Shown here: positions 45,183 through 52,691 of the stretch, piece by piece
Layout of the letters: the number at the start of each line of letters is the position of its first letter
Numbering within the stretch: the first letter of the stretch is position 1
Origin: Candidatus Blautia faecipullorum
GTDB lineage: Bacteria; Bacillota; Clostridia; Lachnospirales; Lachnospiraceae
DNA length: 64,000 bases
Direction of reading: 5' to 3'
Assembly (NCBI GenBank): GCA_019115125.1
Contig: DXEG01000008.1
Span: forward strand, 1 to 64,000
Position numbers and translations under genes: made by a program
Notes under the pieces: generated by a model
Database searches by the model: none
What the model saw: only the letters and a program-made list of their open reading frames with translations
Told to the model about the DNA's origin: nothing

Positions 45183-46178
45183 ATGACTATATATGATATT
45201 GCCAAACTAGCTGGAGTATCCGCCAGTACAGTGTCCAGAGTGATCAATAATAAGAAGGGCGTAGGAGAAAAAAAGCGCAGGGAAATAGAAGAGCTGCTCG
45301 AAAAACTTCATTACATACCGGACGAAAACGCCCGTAACCTTGTGACACAGAAAACACATATGATCGGAATACTCATGGATGACCTTCAGTCGCGCCATAT
45401 GAATACAGGTACCGTTGATATTCAGAATGTAATTCTGCGGGCCGGCTATTATTGCTTCATCAAATATATTGGTCAGGGGGAGAACGCCCTGGAGGAATCA
45501 ATTAAAGATATGGCAATGAAAAGAGTGGAGGGTGTTTTGTTGATGGGAGTTACTTTCCATAATCACCAACTTCTGGAAAAGGCTCTGAGGAAATATCTGA
45601 GAGATATCCCGGTTATTCTTGTACACCAGACGAAACGCCCGCAGATGGACAATGTCTATGCGGTAGGCGCGGATGAGAGCGAAGGTATCAGAAGATGTGT
45701 GAGGAAACTTGCTGACCGTGGAAGAAGAAATCTGGTACTTGTGATCGATAAAGGCAGAACCAGTAAGAAATTGATCAGAGATTCATTTATGGAAGCAGTC
45801 AGGAATATACCGGGTATAGAGGGACATGTTTATATGGAGGTGGACGCCACAAGATCCGGAGGGGAAGGTATTGTAGAAACAATTTTAGAAGATACCCCCG
45901 GCGTTGACGGAATGCTTTGTGTAAACGACAGTATTGCGATTGGGACAATTTATGGTATGCAGAGCAAAGGTAAAAGAGTACCGGAAGACATTTCTGTAAT
46001 AGGCGAGGATAATTCGGAATTGTGTGAAGCTTGTAAACCGCGGCTGACATCTATGGATACTATGCTGAGATTATCCACCGTTTTGTCCGCCCATCTTCTT
46101 ACAGATATTCTTGATGGAAGAACCCGTAACCATCAGACCACAATGGAAATGGAAATTATAGACCGGGAAACGGTATGA
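45183..46178 (+). CDS. LacI-family transcriptional regulator
   Basis: 331 residues. The N-terminal HTH and hinge MTIYDIAKLAGVSASTVSRV…GVGEKKRREIEELLEKLHYIPDENARNL is canonical. A periplasmic-binding-type effector domain follows (HMIGILMDDL, VEGVLLMGVT, DGMLCVNDSIAIGTIYGM, ISVIGEDNSE). An in-frame TTG at 45171 is possible, but ATG 45183 has GGAG at 6 bases. As the only LacI-type gene in the window, at the end of the island, it is the obvious candidate to bind the GCAATCGATTTC sites at 17221 and 26018. Confidence 0.92.
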   Translation: MTIYDIAKLAGVSASTVSRVINNKKGVGEKKRREIEELLEKLHYIPDENARNLVTQKTHMIGILMDDLQSRHMNTGTVDIQNVILRAGYYCFIKYIGQGENALEESIKDMAMKRVEGVLLMGVTFHNHQLLEKALRKYLRDIPVILVHQTKRPQMDNVYAVGADESEGIRRCVRKLADRGRRNLVLVIDKGRTSKKLIRDSFMEAVRNIPGIEGHVYMEVDATRSGGEGIVETILEDTPGVDGMLCVNDSIAIGTIYGMQSKGKRVPEDISVIGEDNSELCEACKPRLTSMDTMLRLSTVLSAHLLTDILDGRTRNHQTTMEMEIIDRETV

Positions 46179-46248
46179 GTCAGATGTGACAGCGGAGAGC
46201 AAAACGGAATCCCATACATTCTATATAAGGATCATGAAACATTTTTCA

Positions 46249-46293
46249 GCTAAGGCCGGCAAACTGCCTATTCTGCAGTCTGCCGGCCTTAGC
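46249..46293. terminator. Long GC-rich stem-loop after the LacI-type gene
   Basis: GCTAAGGCCGGCA (46249-46261) pairs perfectly with TGCCGGCCTTAGC (46281-46293) around a 19-nt loop. There is no clear T-run on either side, so it is only a probable terminator; it marks the right end of the AT-richer island. Confidence 0.5.
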
Positions 46294-46391
46294 TTGTAAT
46301 TATAAATTTGATAAATGATAATATTTCTATATTGTAAGAAAATTGAATTGGTTAATATATTGTCTAGTTCTTGATAAAATCTTAAGAATAA

Positions 46392-46405
46392 GATAATATA
46401 TTATC
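46392..46405. promoter_or_regulatory. Palindrome abutting the hipB-like start codon
   Basis: GATAATATATTATC is a perfect 14-bp palindrome ending one base before the ATG at 46407. HipB-type antitoxins autorepress from palindromic sites in this position, so it is a plausible operator that also overlaps the -10 region. Confidence 0.4.
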
Positions 46406-46406
46406 T

Positions 46407-46691
46407 ATGAATAGTTATATTTTAAATAAGAAAACACCAAAAGAAATAGATATGCAGATTGCAGAACGAATTCGTAATATTCGCAGGCGAAGAAAAATTT
46501 CCCAGCAAAGGCTGAGTGAAAAATCGGGTGTCAGTCTGGGATCTTTAAAACGATTTGAGAGTACGGGGGAGATTTCGTTAATTTCGCTGACAAAAATAGC
46601 AGTGGCGTTGGAATTGGAGAATGAGCTGGAAGATCTGTTTGAAAATGTTCCGTTTTTTTCTATCGAGGAGATATTAAATGAAGGAAAGTAA
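46407..46691 (+). CDS. HipB-like XRE-family DNA-binding protein (antitoxin of a broken HipBA pair)
   Basis: 94 residues. The XRE helix-turn-helix is IAERIRNIRRRRKISQQRLSEKSGVSLGSLKRFESTGEISLISLTKIAVALELENELEDLF, similar to HipB antitoxins. Its last 14 bases overlap the ATG of the hipA remnant at 46678, the usual hipBA arrangement. It has no Shine-Dalgarno site of normal strength; the palindrome occupies that position. With the kinase gene destroyed it would be an orphan repressor. Confidence 0.75.
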   Translation: MNSYILNKKTPKEIDMQIAERIRNIRRRRKISQQRLSEKSGVSLGSLKRFESTGEISLISLTKIAVALELENELEDLFENVPFFSIEEILNEGK

Positions 46692-47021
46692 AAAATTAAA
46701 TGTAACTTACCGTGAGAGAAACTTCTCATAGGATTCCAAATTTGGATTATGATATATTGATGAAGCTGACTCTGGAGCTGACAAAAGACTTTTCTGAAGC
46801 GCTGGGTATTATCGCCTGCGTATGACCTCACTTACAGTTATTCTTTGGGTGGAGAGCATGCAGCTACAATACATGGAAATGGAAAGAATCCAGGCATAGA
46901 AGATCTTTTGAATACGGCGGAAGCTATAGGTATGGACAGAAAGAAGGCCAGGATCCTTGCCGTCAGGATCAGAGATTGCGTGGAGGAAAGACTTGGCAGG
47001 TATTTGCGAAGCGGCGAATGA
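46678..47021 (+). pseudogene. hipA kinase remnant with internal deletions and frame changes
   Basis: Three HipA-like pieces are in different frames. The first is MKESKKLNVTYRER from ATG 46678, the normal HipA N-terminus, ending at a TAG at 46729-46731. The second is IPNLDYDILMKLTLELTKDF from about 46730, a helix that precedes the kinase loop. The third is WVLSPAYDLTYSYSLGGEHA…ARYL-type C-terminus from about 46803 to a stop at 47021. The central N-terminal domain and the catalytic NxxDxH…KNF segment between pieces two and three are missing. The toxin therefore cannot be a functional kinase. Confidence 0.75.
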
Positions 47022-47091
47022 GCAGTGTTTCTGTTTATGGATCTCTGAAAATTGTACAGACAGGGAATGTTCCAATGATTAAAATTTTGTG

Positions 47092-47122
47092 TTGACCTAA
47101 ACCTGACTTCAGGTTATATAAT
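47092..47122 (+). promoter_or_regulatory. MerR-type promoter with 19-bp spacer and central palindrome
   Basis: TTGACC (47092-47097) and TATAAT (47117-47122) are 19 bases apart rather than 17. The palindrome AACCTGACTTCAGGTT (47100-47115) is centred in the spacer. This is the arrangement used by MerR-family activators such as SoxR and AdhR, which untwist the overlong spacer. No MerR gene is in the window. Confidence 0.75.
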
Positions 47123-47189
47123 AGATTTAACCGCCGGGCACGGCCGCAGAAGTCCGGGCGGGTAAATAGAAGAAATGGAGGTAAGCACA

Positions 47190-48320
47190 ATGATTTACAG
47201 AGATTTTCAGGATATAAAGCTTTCTGCATTGGGAATGGGAGCTATGCGTCTTCCGGTAATAGATGGAGACGATTCCAGGATTGATGAAAAAAGAACGGAA
47301 GAGATGGTTGCTTACGCAATGGAACAGGGCGTGAATTATTATGATACCGCCTGGGGATACCACGGCGGGAATTCAGAGCTCGCCATGGGAAAAGCTCTGA
47401 AGAATTATCCCAGGGAGAGCTTTTATCTGGCGTCAAAATTCCCGGGTTACGACCTTTCCAATATGGATAAGGTAGAGGAGATTTTTGAGAAGCAGCTTGA
47501 AAAATGTCAGGTGGAATATTTTGATTTCTATCTTTTCCATAATGTGTGTGAAATGAATATCGACGCATATCTGGATCCGAAGTTTGGTATCTTTGAGTAT
47601 CTGATGAAGCAGAAGGAGAACGGACGTATCCGCCATCTGGGATTTTCCGCCCATGGGGGAGAGGATGTCCTGAAGCGTTTTCTGGATGCCTACGGAGAGC
47701 ATATGGAATTCTGTCAGCTTCAGTTGAATTATCTGGACTGGACCTTCCAGAACGGTAAGGAAAAAGTAGAGCTGATGAAAGAACATCAGATTCCTGTGTG
47801 GGTGATGGAACCGGTGCGCGGCGGCAAGCTGGCGTCGCTTCCCGAAAAATATGCGGAGCAGTTAAAGGCGCTTAGGCCGGAGGAGAGCACGGTTGCCTGG
47901 GCTTTCCGCTTCCTGCAGTCTGTGCCGGAGGTGAAGGTGGTTCTTTCCGGAATGTCCGATATGGAACAGATGAAGGAGAACATTCGTACATATGAAGAGG
48001 ACAGGCCGCTGAATCAGGAAGAGATGGACACGCTGATGGGAATCGCGCAGGATATGGTGAAAAAGGCCTCCGTTCCCTGCACCGCCTGTCACTACTGTGT
48101 GGATCACTGCCCGCAGGAACTGGATATTCCAAGACTTCTGGAGCTTTATAACGAGCATGTTCTTACAGAAGGCGGTTTTATCGCGCCAATGGCATTATCC
48201 GCGATCCCTGCGGAAAAGCATCCTGACGCATGTATCGGATGCAGAAGCTGCGAGGCGGTCTGCCCGCAGCAGATTAAGATTTCTGAGGCAATGGCGGATT
48301 TCGCTGAGAAACTAAAATAA
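47190..48320 (+). CDS. Aldo/keto reductase with C-terminal 4Fe-4S ferredoxin domain
   Basis: 376 residues. The N-terminal AKR barrel shows KLSALGMGAMRLPV, NYYDTAWGYHGGNSE (catalytic Tyr), and IRHLGFSAHG, with FYLASKFPGY holding the catalytic lysine. The C-terminal part carries two cysteine sets, CTACHYCVDHCPQELDIP and CIGCRSCEAVCPQQIKI, for 4Fe-4S clusters. This fused class is widespread in Clostridia, with unknown natural substrate. ATG 47190 follows GGAGGT. The MerR-type promoter upstream suggests induction by reactive aldehydes or electrophiles. Confidence 0.92.
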   Translation: MIYRDFQDIKLSALGMGAMRLPVIDGDDSRIDEKRTEEMVAYAMEQGVNYYDTAWGYHGGNSELAMGKALKNYPRESFYLASKFPGYDLSNMDKVEEIFEKQLEKCQVEYFDFYLFHNVCEMNIDAYLDPKFGIFEYLMKQKENGRIRHLGFSAHGGEDVLKRFLDAYGEHMEFCQLQLNYLDWTFQNGKEKVELMKEHQIPVWVMEPVRGGKLASLPEKYAEQLKALRPEESTVAWAFRFLQSVPEVKVVLSGMSDMEQMKENIRTYEEDRPLNQEEMDTLMGIAQDMVKKASVPCTACHYCVDHCPQELDIPRLLELYNEHVLTEGGFIAPMALSAIPAEKHPDACIGCRSCEAVCPQQIKISEAMADFAEKLK

Positions 48321-48332
48321 ACGACTTTCTTA

Positions 48333-48387
48333 ACCCTCTCTGTACAAAGACCGTACGTGGTTTTGTACAGAGAGGGTATTCTTTTTA
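48333..48387. terminator. Strong terminator after the aldo/keto reductase
   Basis: ACCCTCTCTGTACAAA (48333-48348) pairs perfectly with TTTGTACAGAGAGGGT (48362-48377), followed by ATTCTTTTTA. The convergent five-gene operon ends at 48438, so it may stop both transcripts. Confidence 0.88.
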
Positions 48388-48437
48388 TAGAAGGGCCCCG
48401 GCATAGAGCATATAAAACAGCCTCCGGCTGTATGAGC

Positions 48438-48929
48438 TTACTCCTTTACACCGGAATGCAGAGTCCCGCTGAGAAACAGGCAGAAGTAGACTGCGGCGCC
48501 CATGAGAAGGAAGAGGATTCCCTCTGTAAGGTCCGGCATGGACGAAAGCTTTTTGGTGAAAAGAACGGGAAGTCCGAAATAAAGGACAAGGCAGCCTGCG
48601 GTGAGGATGAGCTGGTATCTGGCCATGATCCACCCGCAGGAACGCAGGCAGCTTCCCAGCGAAAGAGGAACGGCGGCATACTTTTTCAGTCTGCTGCTGC
48701 GTGCTCCCAGCTCCCGGACAAAAAATAGCTGCTCATACAGAGCCTGCATGAGACTGAGAGAGCCAAAGAAATAAAAAAACCCATACATGGCACTGTCCGG
48801 CGAAGAACTTTGGCGCTGTATGCAGCCGTTAATGAGAAACAGTCCCCACACAACGCCGATGTGGATAAAATAGCGGTAGTTCTTTTCTTTGATACGGGAA
48901 TTTTCTCTGATATAAAACAATGATCTCAT
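48438..48929 (-). CDS. Small membrane protein, last gene of GntR/ABC operon
   Basis: 163 residues with about four hydrophobic segments (IHIGVVWGLFLING, YGFFYFFGSLSLMQALYEQLFF, YQLILTAGCLVLYFGLPVLF, ILFLLMGAAVYFCLFLSG). No named family is recognised. From position, it is the membrane partner of the ATPase encoded immediately before it, analogous to the first ATPase/permease pair of this operon. I set the start at ATG 48929 with AGGAGGCGA upstream; the frame is open to 49088 inside the ATPase gene. Confidence 0.78.
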   Translation of the reverse strand: MRSLFYIRENSRIKEKNYRYFIHIGVVWGLFLINGCIQRQSSSPDSAMYGFFYFFGSLSLMQALYEQLFFVRELGARSSRLKKYAAVPLSLGSCLRSCGWIMARYQLILTAGCLVLYFGLPVLFTKKLSSMPDLTEGILFLLMGAAVYFCLFLSGTLHSGVKE

Positions 48930-48948
48930 AGCTTGTCGCCTCCTTGGT

Positions 48949-49668
48949 TCAGAGCAGATCGTGGATATGGACAGAGCCGGGGAAAAGCTCAGCGAGCTTT
49001 TTTCCGGGAAAACGGTCATGGAAATCTTCAATGCTTTCATATTGAACCAGGCGGCCGTTTTCCAGGCGCAGAAGATAATCGGCCGCATGATCCAGATCCT
49101 CTGTGATATGAGAGGTCATAAGGACGGAAACACCCTGATCAGTGAGCTCACGGAGCAGGCTGAGAAATTCCCTGCGGAAAACAGGATCAAATCCGGCCGC
49201 CGGCTCGTCCAGCAGAAGCAGCTTTGGTTTGTGAGAGAGAGCCATGCAGCAGTAAAATTTCATGGTATCGCCCTTGGAGAGCCCGTGCACCGGGAGATTC
49301 CCGGGAACTCCCAGACGATCCAGCCATTGCTTCAGACATGACTTTTCATAGTTTTCAAAATAGGAGCCAATGAGATCTCCATTTTCCAGCGCTGTTTTTT
49401 CCCAGAACGGCTGAAGATTCTCAGACACATATCCGGTCAGCTCCCGTGCTTTCAGGGGAGCTTCCCTGACAGAGATTCCTCCAATAAAAACCTCTCCCCG
49501 GAATCTTAAGTCCAGTCCCGCCAATATGCGCAGCAGGGTGGTTTTTCCGGCGCCGTTTCCGCCGATCAGCCCGGTGAGATAACCTTCTTCCAGAGAAACA
49601 TCAATGTCCTTCAGGGAGAAATGATCAAAATTTCTTGTGAGATTCCGGCAGGTCAGTATTTTCGCCAC
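48949..49668 (-). CDS. ABC transporter ATP-binding protein (second of GntR operon)
   Basis: 239 residues. Walker A is IGGNGAGKTTLLRIL, the signature region LSKGDTMKFYCCMALSH is degenerate (LSKGD in place of LSGGQ), and Walker B is LLLLDEPAAGFDP. The D-loop and switch histidine (VLMTSHITEDLD) are intact. The start codon is GTG at 49668 with GGAGGAAAG ahead, overlapping the GntR gene by 44 bases. This style of ATPase (YtrB/BcrA-like) serves multidrug, bacitracin or cell-envelope stress transporters. Confidence 0.88.
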   Translation of the reverse strand: MAKILTCRNLTRNFDHFSLKDIDVSLEEGYLTGLIGGNGAGKTTLLRILAGLDLRFRGEVFIGGISVREAPLKARELTGYVSENLQPFWEKTALENGDLIGSYFENYEKSCLKQWLDRLGVPGNLPVHGLSKGDTMKFYCCMALSHKPKLLLLDEPAAGFDPVFRREFLSLLRELTDQGVSVLMTSHITEDLDHAADYLLRLENGRLVQYESIEDFHDRFPGKKLAELFPGSVHIHDLL

Positions 49669-50047
49669 AGCCTTTCCTCCCTTCTGTAAAAAAATCCACC
49701 ATTGCCAGGATGTCTTCCCGGGTCAGTCCGATCCCCCGGGCGTCGTCCAGCCACTGGGACAGACGCTGTTCCAGATTTTTAAGCTGCTGTTCCCGCAAAA
49801 AATCCTGATTTGTTTCTTTTACATAAAATCCCTTTCCCGGCACGGAGTAAATCAGCCCCTCCTTTTCCAGCTCCTCATATGCCCGCTTGGTGGTGATGAC
49901 GCTGATCTCAAGTTCTCTGGCAAGGGAGCGTATAGAGGGGAGCATTTCTCCGGGCTGGATGGTCTTGTTCACCAGCCCCTCTTTTACAGCCTTTATGATC
50001 TGCTCGTAGATGGGAAGACTGCTTTCTTCTTTTAAAATGATATACAC
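49625..50047 (-). CDS. GntR-family regulator, YtrA subfamily
   Basis: About 140 residues. The winged HTH is LPIYEQIIKAVKEGLVNKTIQPGEMLPSIRSLARELEISVITTKRAYEELEKEGLIYSVPGKGFYV, with a short C-terminal helix tail (EQRLSQWLDDARGIGLTREDILAMVDFF). This short tail marks the YtrA subgroup, usually autoregulated repressors of adjacent ABC genes. Start is GTG 50047, preceded by AGAGGGTG and lying 4 bases after the permease stop. The operator is proposed at 51682-51727. Confidence 0.9.
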   Translation of the reverse strand: MYIILKEESSLPIYEQIIKAVKEGLVNKTIQPGEMLPSIRSLARELEISVITTKRAYEELEKEGLIYSVPGKGFYVKETNQDFLREQQLKNLEQRLSQWLDDARGIGLTREDILAMVDFFTEGRKGCGENTDLPESHKKF

Positions 50048-50051
50048 AAAT

Positions 50052-50816
50052 TCACCCTCTTTGTTTCTGGCAATAGATCTGTTCAAAATCAGAGGCCTTC
50101 TCCAGACATTCCTTTGTGGCGGCCGCCGCGGCACAGCCCTGCAGTACCAGCAGGATGATCCATGGAGCGTAGAGAAGGGGAAAACGGCTGTAAAGCTGCT
50201 GTCCGTGGCCGATACCCAGAGCGAGCTGCTGTGCCAGCAAAAACAGGATCCAGTAAAAGTTTACGAATTTTTCCAGCGGCGACGTACTCTCCTCCAGAGA
50301 TTTTCCGTTGACGCCGCGGAAGCCTGTTTTCAGAAGCAGGCTCCATACAGTAAGCAGATACAGGCCCGTCTGTGTCAGAACACCCGGCAGTGATTTTTCA
50401 TAAAAAAATCCTCCCAGGGTGATATGGTGGAACAGGACGATGGCCATGAAAAGCCACATAAGCCGCAGGAGAAAAAGCTTCAAAAGACTGTCTTTCCGCT
50501 GCTTGGCTGTTACGGGAAGGAGGAAGGCCATCCGGGGAAGCGCCAAAGGCTTTTCCCGGGCAAAAAGCGCCGTCATACCCGTGCTCAGCAGAAGAACTGC
50601 CATGGATGCATAGGAGGCGGCCGGCCATTTAGAAACGTAGGAGGCCAGCTCCAGGGAATTGAGACCGCCGTAAATGCTTCTCGCGGCCAGAGAGACGCCG
50701 ACAGTGGAAACTAGAAGCAGGATCTCCGCAAAAAGCCAGAAAATAAGATACAGCAGATTTTTCAGACTGCTTTTAAGCGAAAAACAGGCGCTGGTTTTAA
50801 GCAGAAGCTTCAGCAT
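50052..50816 (-). CDS. ABC transporter membrane protein (first of GntR operon)
   Basis: 254 residues with about six hydrophobic segments (LLYLIFWLFAEILLLVSTVGVSL, YASMAVLLLSTGMTALF, LLKLFLLRLMWLFMAIVLF, LTQTGLYLLTVWSLLL, FVNFYWILFLLAQQLAL, LLYAPWIILLVLQGCAAA). It has no recognised named domain but fits an ABC-2-like permease. It overlaps the upstream ATPase gene by 7 bases, showing translational coupling. Confidence 0.8.
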   Translation of the reverse strand: MLKLLLKTSACFSLKSSLKNLLYLIFWLFAEILLLVSTVGVSLAARSIYGGLNSLELASYVSKWPAASYASMAVLLLSTGMTALFAREKPLALPRMAFLLPVTAKQRKDSLLKLFLLRLMWLFMAIVLFHHITLGGFFYEKSLPGVLTQTGLYLLTVWSLLLKTGFRGVNGKSLEESTSPLEKFVNFYWILFLLAQQLALGIGHGQQLYSRFPLLYAPWIILLVLQGCAAAAATKECLEKASDFEQIYCQKQRG

Positions 50817-51667
50817 GATACAGTCCCCCTTTCCAGATAATAAAAGACAGTGGAAAGATCCGGATGAGGAACCCTTTGAAAATGGCGGCGGTTTTCTTCG
50901 GTGATCAGGATCAGGGCTTCGCTGTGGTATTCTCCGTGCTTTTGCCCCATGATCCAGGCCTCTGGAAGGGCGTTCAGTTCCTCTCTTGTGCCTCTGAGGA
51001 GACAGAAACGGCTGCAGAGAGATTCCTTGTCCAAAAAGAACTGCATCCTCCCATCCTTCAGCATCAGGATATAATCAGCGATCCTGTCCAGGTCACTGAT
51101 GAGGTGCGTAGAAAAGACAACACTTCGCTGACCGGATTCCACAATCTCCTGCATACAGCTTAGAAGGCTGCGCCGAAAACCGGGATCCAGACCGTCCGCA
51201 GGCTCGTCCATAAGATAAAGACTGGGACGGCAGGCCAGGGCGAAGGCGAACTGCAGCTTCCGCCGGGCTCCCCTGGACAGATTTTTTACCTTCTGGTCAG
51301 GAGAAATTTCAAAGCGTCTGCAGGACTCCTGAAAAACGGAAAAACGAAAGTCAGGATAAAATTTCCCGAAGCAGGCGGCGTTTTTGGCGGCTGACCAGCG
51401 GTCTTCAAAAAAGTCCTGTTCCAATACAGCGCCGATTCTTTGCCGGACGAAAGGTTCATTGTCGGCTGCGGAGCTGCCGTCTACAGTTACTGTTCCGGCG
51501 TCCGGCCGGTACAGATGAAGAAGAGTGCGGAGCAGGGTGGTTTTGCCTGAGCCGTTTTCGCCGATAATCCCCAGAATAAAGCCGGGCTCCAGAGAAAAGC
51601 TTATATTTTGCAGAGAAAATCCGCCGAAGGATTTGCAAATCCCCTTTACTTCCAGTAATGGCGTCAT
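50810..51667 (-). CDS. ABC transporter ATP-binding protein (first gene of GntR operon)
   Basis: 285 residues. Walker A is IIGENGSGKTTLLRTLLHLY, the signature is LSRGARRKLQFAFAL (LSRGA in place of LSGGQ) and Walker B is LYLMDEPADGLDP, with the switch histidine in VVFSTHLISDLD. A C-terminal extension of about 70 residues follows. ATG 51667 is preceded by AAAGGAGGT. It is the promoter-proximal gene downstream of the GntR operator region and probably works with the permease at 50052. Confidence 0.9.
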   Translation of the reverse strand: MTPLLEVKGICKSFGGFSLQNISFSLEPGFILGIIGENGSGKTTLLRTLLHLYRPDAGTVTVDGSSAADNEPFVRQRIGAVLEQDFFEDRWSAAKNAACFGKFYPDFRFSVFQESCRRFEISPDQKVKNLSRGARRKLQFAFALACRPSLYLMDEPADGLDPGFRRSLLSCMQEIVESGQRSVVFSTHLISDLDRIADYILMLKDGRMQFFLDKESLCSRFCLLRGTREELNALPEAWIMGQKHGEYHSEALILITEENRRHFQRVPHPDLSTVFYYLERGTVSC

Positions 51668-51681
51668 AGGATACCTCCTTT

Positions 51682-51727
51682 CCTATACTGTGTATTAACT
51701 GTTTATGCCTATATATACAGTATAGGC
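51682..51727 (-). promoter_or_regulatory. GntR (YtrA-type) operator region of the double-ABC operon
   Basis: CCTATACTGTGTA at 51682-51694 and TATACAGTATAGG at 51714-51726 form an inverted repeat with one mismatch. Nested in it, GCCTATA (51707-51713) and TATAGGC (51721-51727) form a second dyad. TATACT- and TATAGG-type elements here would also serve as -10 region for the minus-strand operon starting at 51667. YtrA-type repressors bind such long dyads next to their own operon. Confidence 0.6.
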
Positions 51728-51807
51728 AAAAACCATTACGGTGTCAATAGAAAATGAAACTTTCCTATATAAGACATTCTGTCTTGAGAGAGGGCGTATT
51801 TATTTCG

Positions 51808-52173
51808 TTATCTCCTTTTTGGACAGATGATTTTTACAATCTGTTCGATGGCGTGATGAAGCAGCTCCGCGGTTTCGGTGTCCGCCGCTTTATAGTAAAC
51901 TTCCTTTCCGTCCCGGCGGCTGACGATCAGGCCGCTGGCCTTTAGCTGACGCAGATGATGGGAGACCGCCGGGCTGCTCATTTCCATCAGCGAGGAAATA
52001 TTTATGACACATTCCTCGCAGTGGCAGAGAAGCCAGAAAATCCGGAGGCGGTTTCCGTCGCCAAGCTGCTTGAAAATTTCCGCGGCGCACTGGAAATCCT
52101 CCTGCGCGGGCATCTGGTTCAGGGAATGTTCGATTTCCTGACCGTGGTCATGTGGTAAAACTGTTTTTGGCAT
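51808..52173 (-). CDS. ArsR/SmtB-family metal-responsive repressor
   Basis: About 121 residues. The winged HTH spans EIFKQLGDGNRLRIFWLL…SSLMEMSSPAVSHHLRQLKASGLIVSRRDGKEVYY. A cysteine cluster C50, C52, C55 (LLCHCEECV) falls in the helix alpha-3 metal-sensing position, as in CadC/ArsR sensors. A histidine-rich N-terminus (PHDHGQEIEH) and terminal ELLHHAIEQ could form a second site. ATG 52173 has AGGAGGG upstream. It is divergent from the HMA/P1B-ATPase genes that it probably represses through the palindrome at 52347. Confidence 0.9.
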   Translation of the reverse strand: MPKTVLPHDHGQEIEHSLNQMPAQEDFQCAAEIFKQLGDGNRLRIFWLLCHCEECVINISSLMEMSSPAVSHHLRQLKASGLIVSRRDGKEVYYKAADTETAELLHHAIEQIVKIICPKRR

Positions 52174-52308
52174 ATGGCTCCCTCCTGCTGTGCAATAATT
52201 AATTCGATGATACCATTCCCGAAAAAGCATGTCAAATTCAAATGAAAAACTTCTGTTCAAATGAGAACTTCTTCCCAGAGCAATTTCTACAAAAACAAAA
52301 TATTTCTC

Positions 52309-52366
52309 TTGACACCGCCTTTAGAAAGGTGTATATTACAAACAAGAATTAAACATATGTTTAATT
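52309..52366 (+). promoter_or_regulatory. Promoter and ArsR-type operator of the metal-export genes
   Basis: TTGACA (52309-52314), a 17-base spacer and TATATT (52332-52337). A perfect 20-bp palindrome at 52347-52366, centre AAACATATGTTT, lies at about +4 to +23. ArsR/SmtB repressors bind similar AT-rich dyads with ACATATGT-like centres. Confidence 0.78.
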
Positions 52367-52407
52367 GATTGCGATAAAATAAGTACAAAGAGAAAGGAAA
52401 CCGAAAA

Positions 52408-52626
52408 ATGAAAAAGACGTATAAAATCGAAGTAGACTGTGCAAACTGTGCCAACAAAATGGAGGAGGCAGCGAAGCGTACCGACGGTGTAAAGGATGCC
52501 AGCGTGAATTTCATGATGCTGAAGATGCATGTGGAGTTTGAAGAAGGCAGGAACCCCAGGGAAGTGATGCAGGAGGTTCTCAAAAACTGCAGGAAGGTAG
52601 AAGACGACTGTGAAATTTATATCTGA
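52408..52626 (+). CDS. Heavy-metal-associated (HMA) domain protein
   Basis: 72 residues, a stand-alone ferredoxin-like HMA domain: KTYKIEVDCANCANKMEEAAKRTDGVKDASVNFMMLKMHVEF shows the full beta-alpha-beta-beta pattern. The metal-binding motif is C11-A-N-C14, lacking the methionine of copper-type MxCxxC. That agrees with a Zn/Cd-type partner. It lies 48-66 bases before the P1B-ATPase gene, whose product lacks its own N-terminal HMA, so this small protein probably supplies that function in trans. Site AGAAAGGA. Confidence 0.9.
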   Translation: MKKTYKIEVDCANCANKMEEAAKRTDGVKDASVNFMMLKMHVEFEEGRNPREVMQEVLKNCRKVEDDCEIYI

Positions 52627-52691
52627 CGCGTTCCGCGCCGGCGCGAGGAGGGTTCCGGCGGCAGAGCGATCATATGGTGAGGAGAATTGCT

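Noticed and set aside
46200-46300. Small RNA or CRISPR-like repeat at the GC-rich stem-loop
   Set aside because: Only one inverted repeat is present, without repetition, spacers or a promoter; it is better explained as a terminator-type hairpin.
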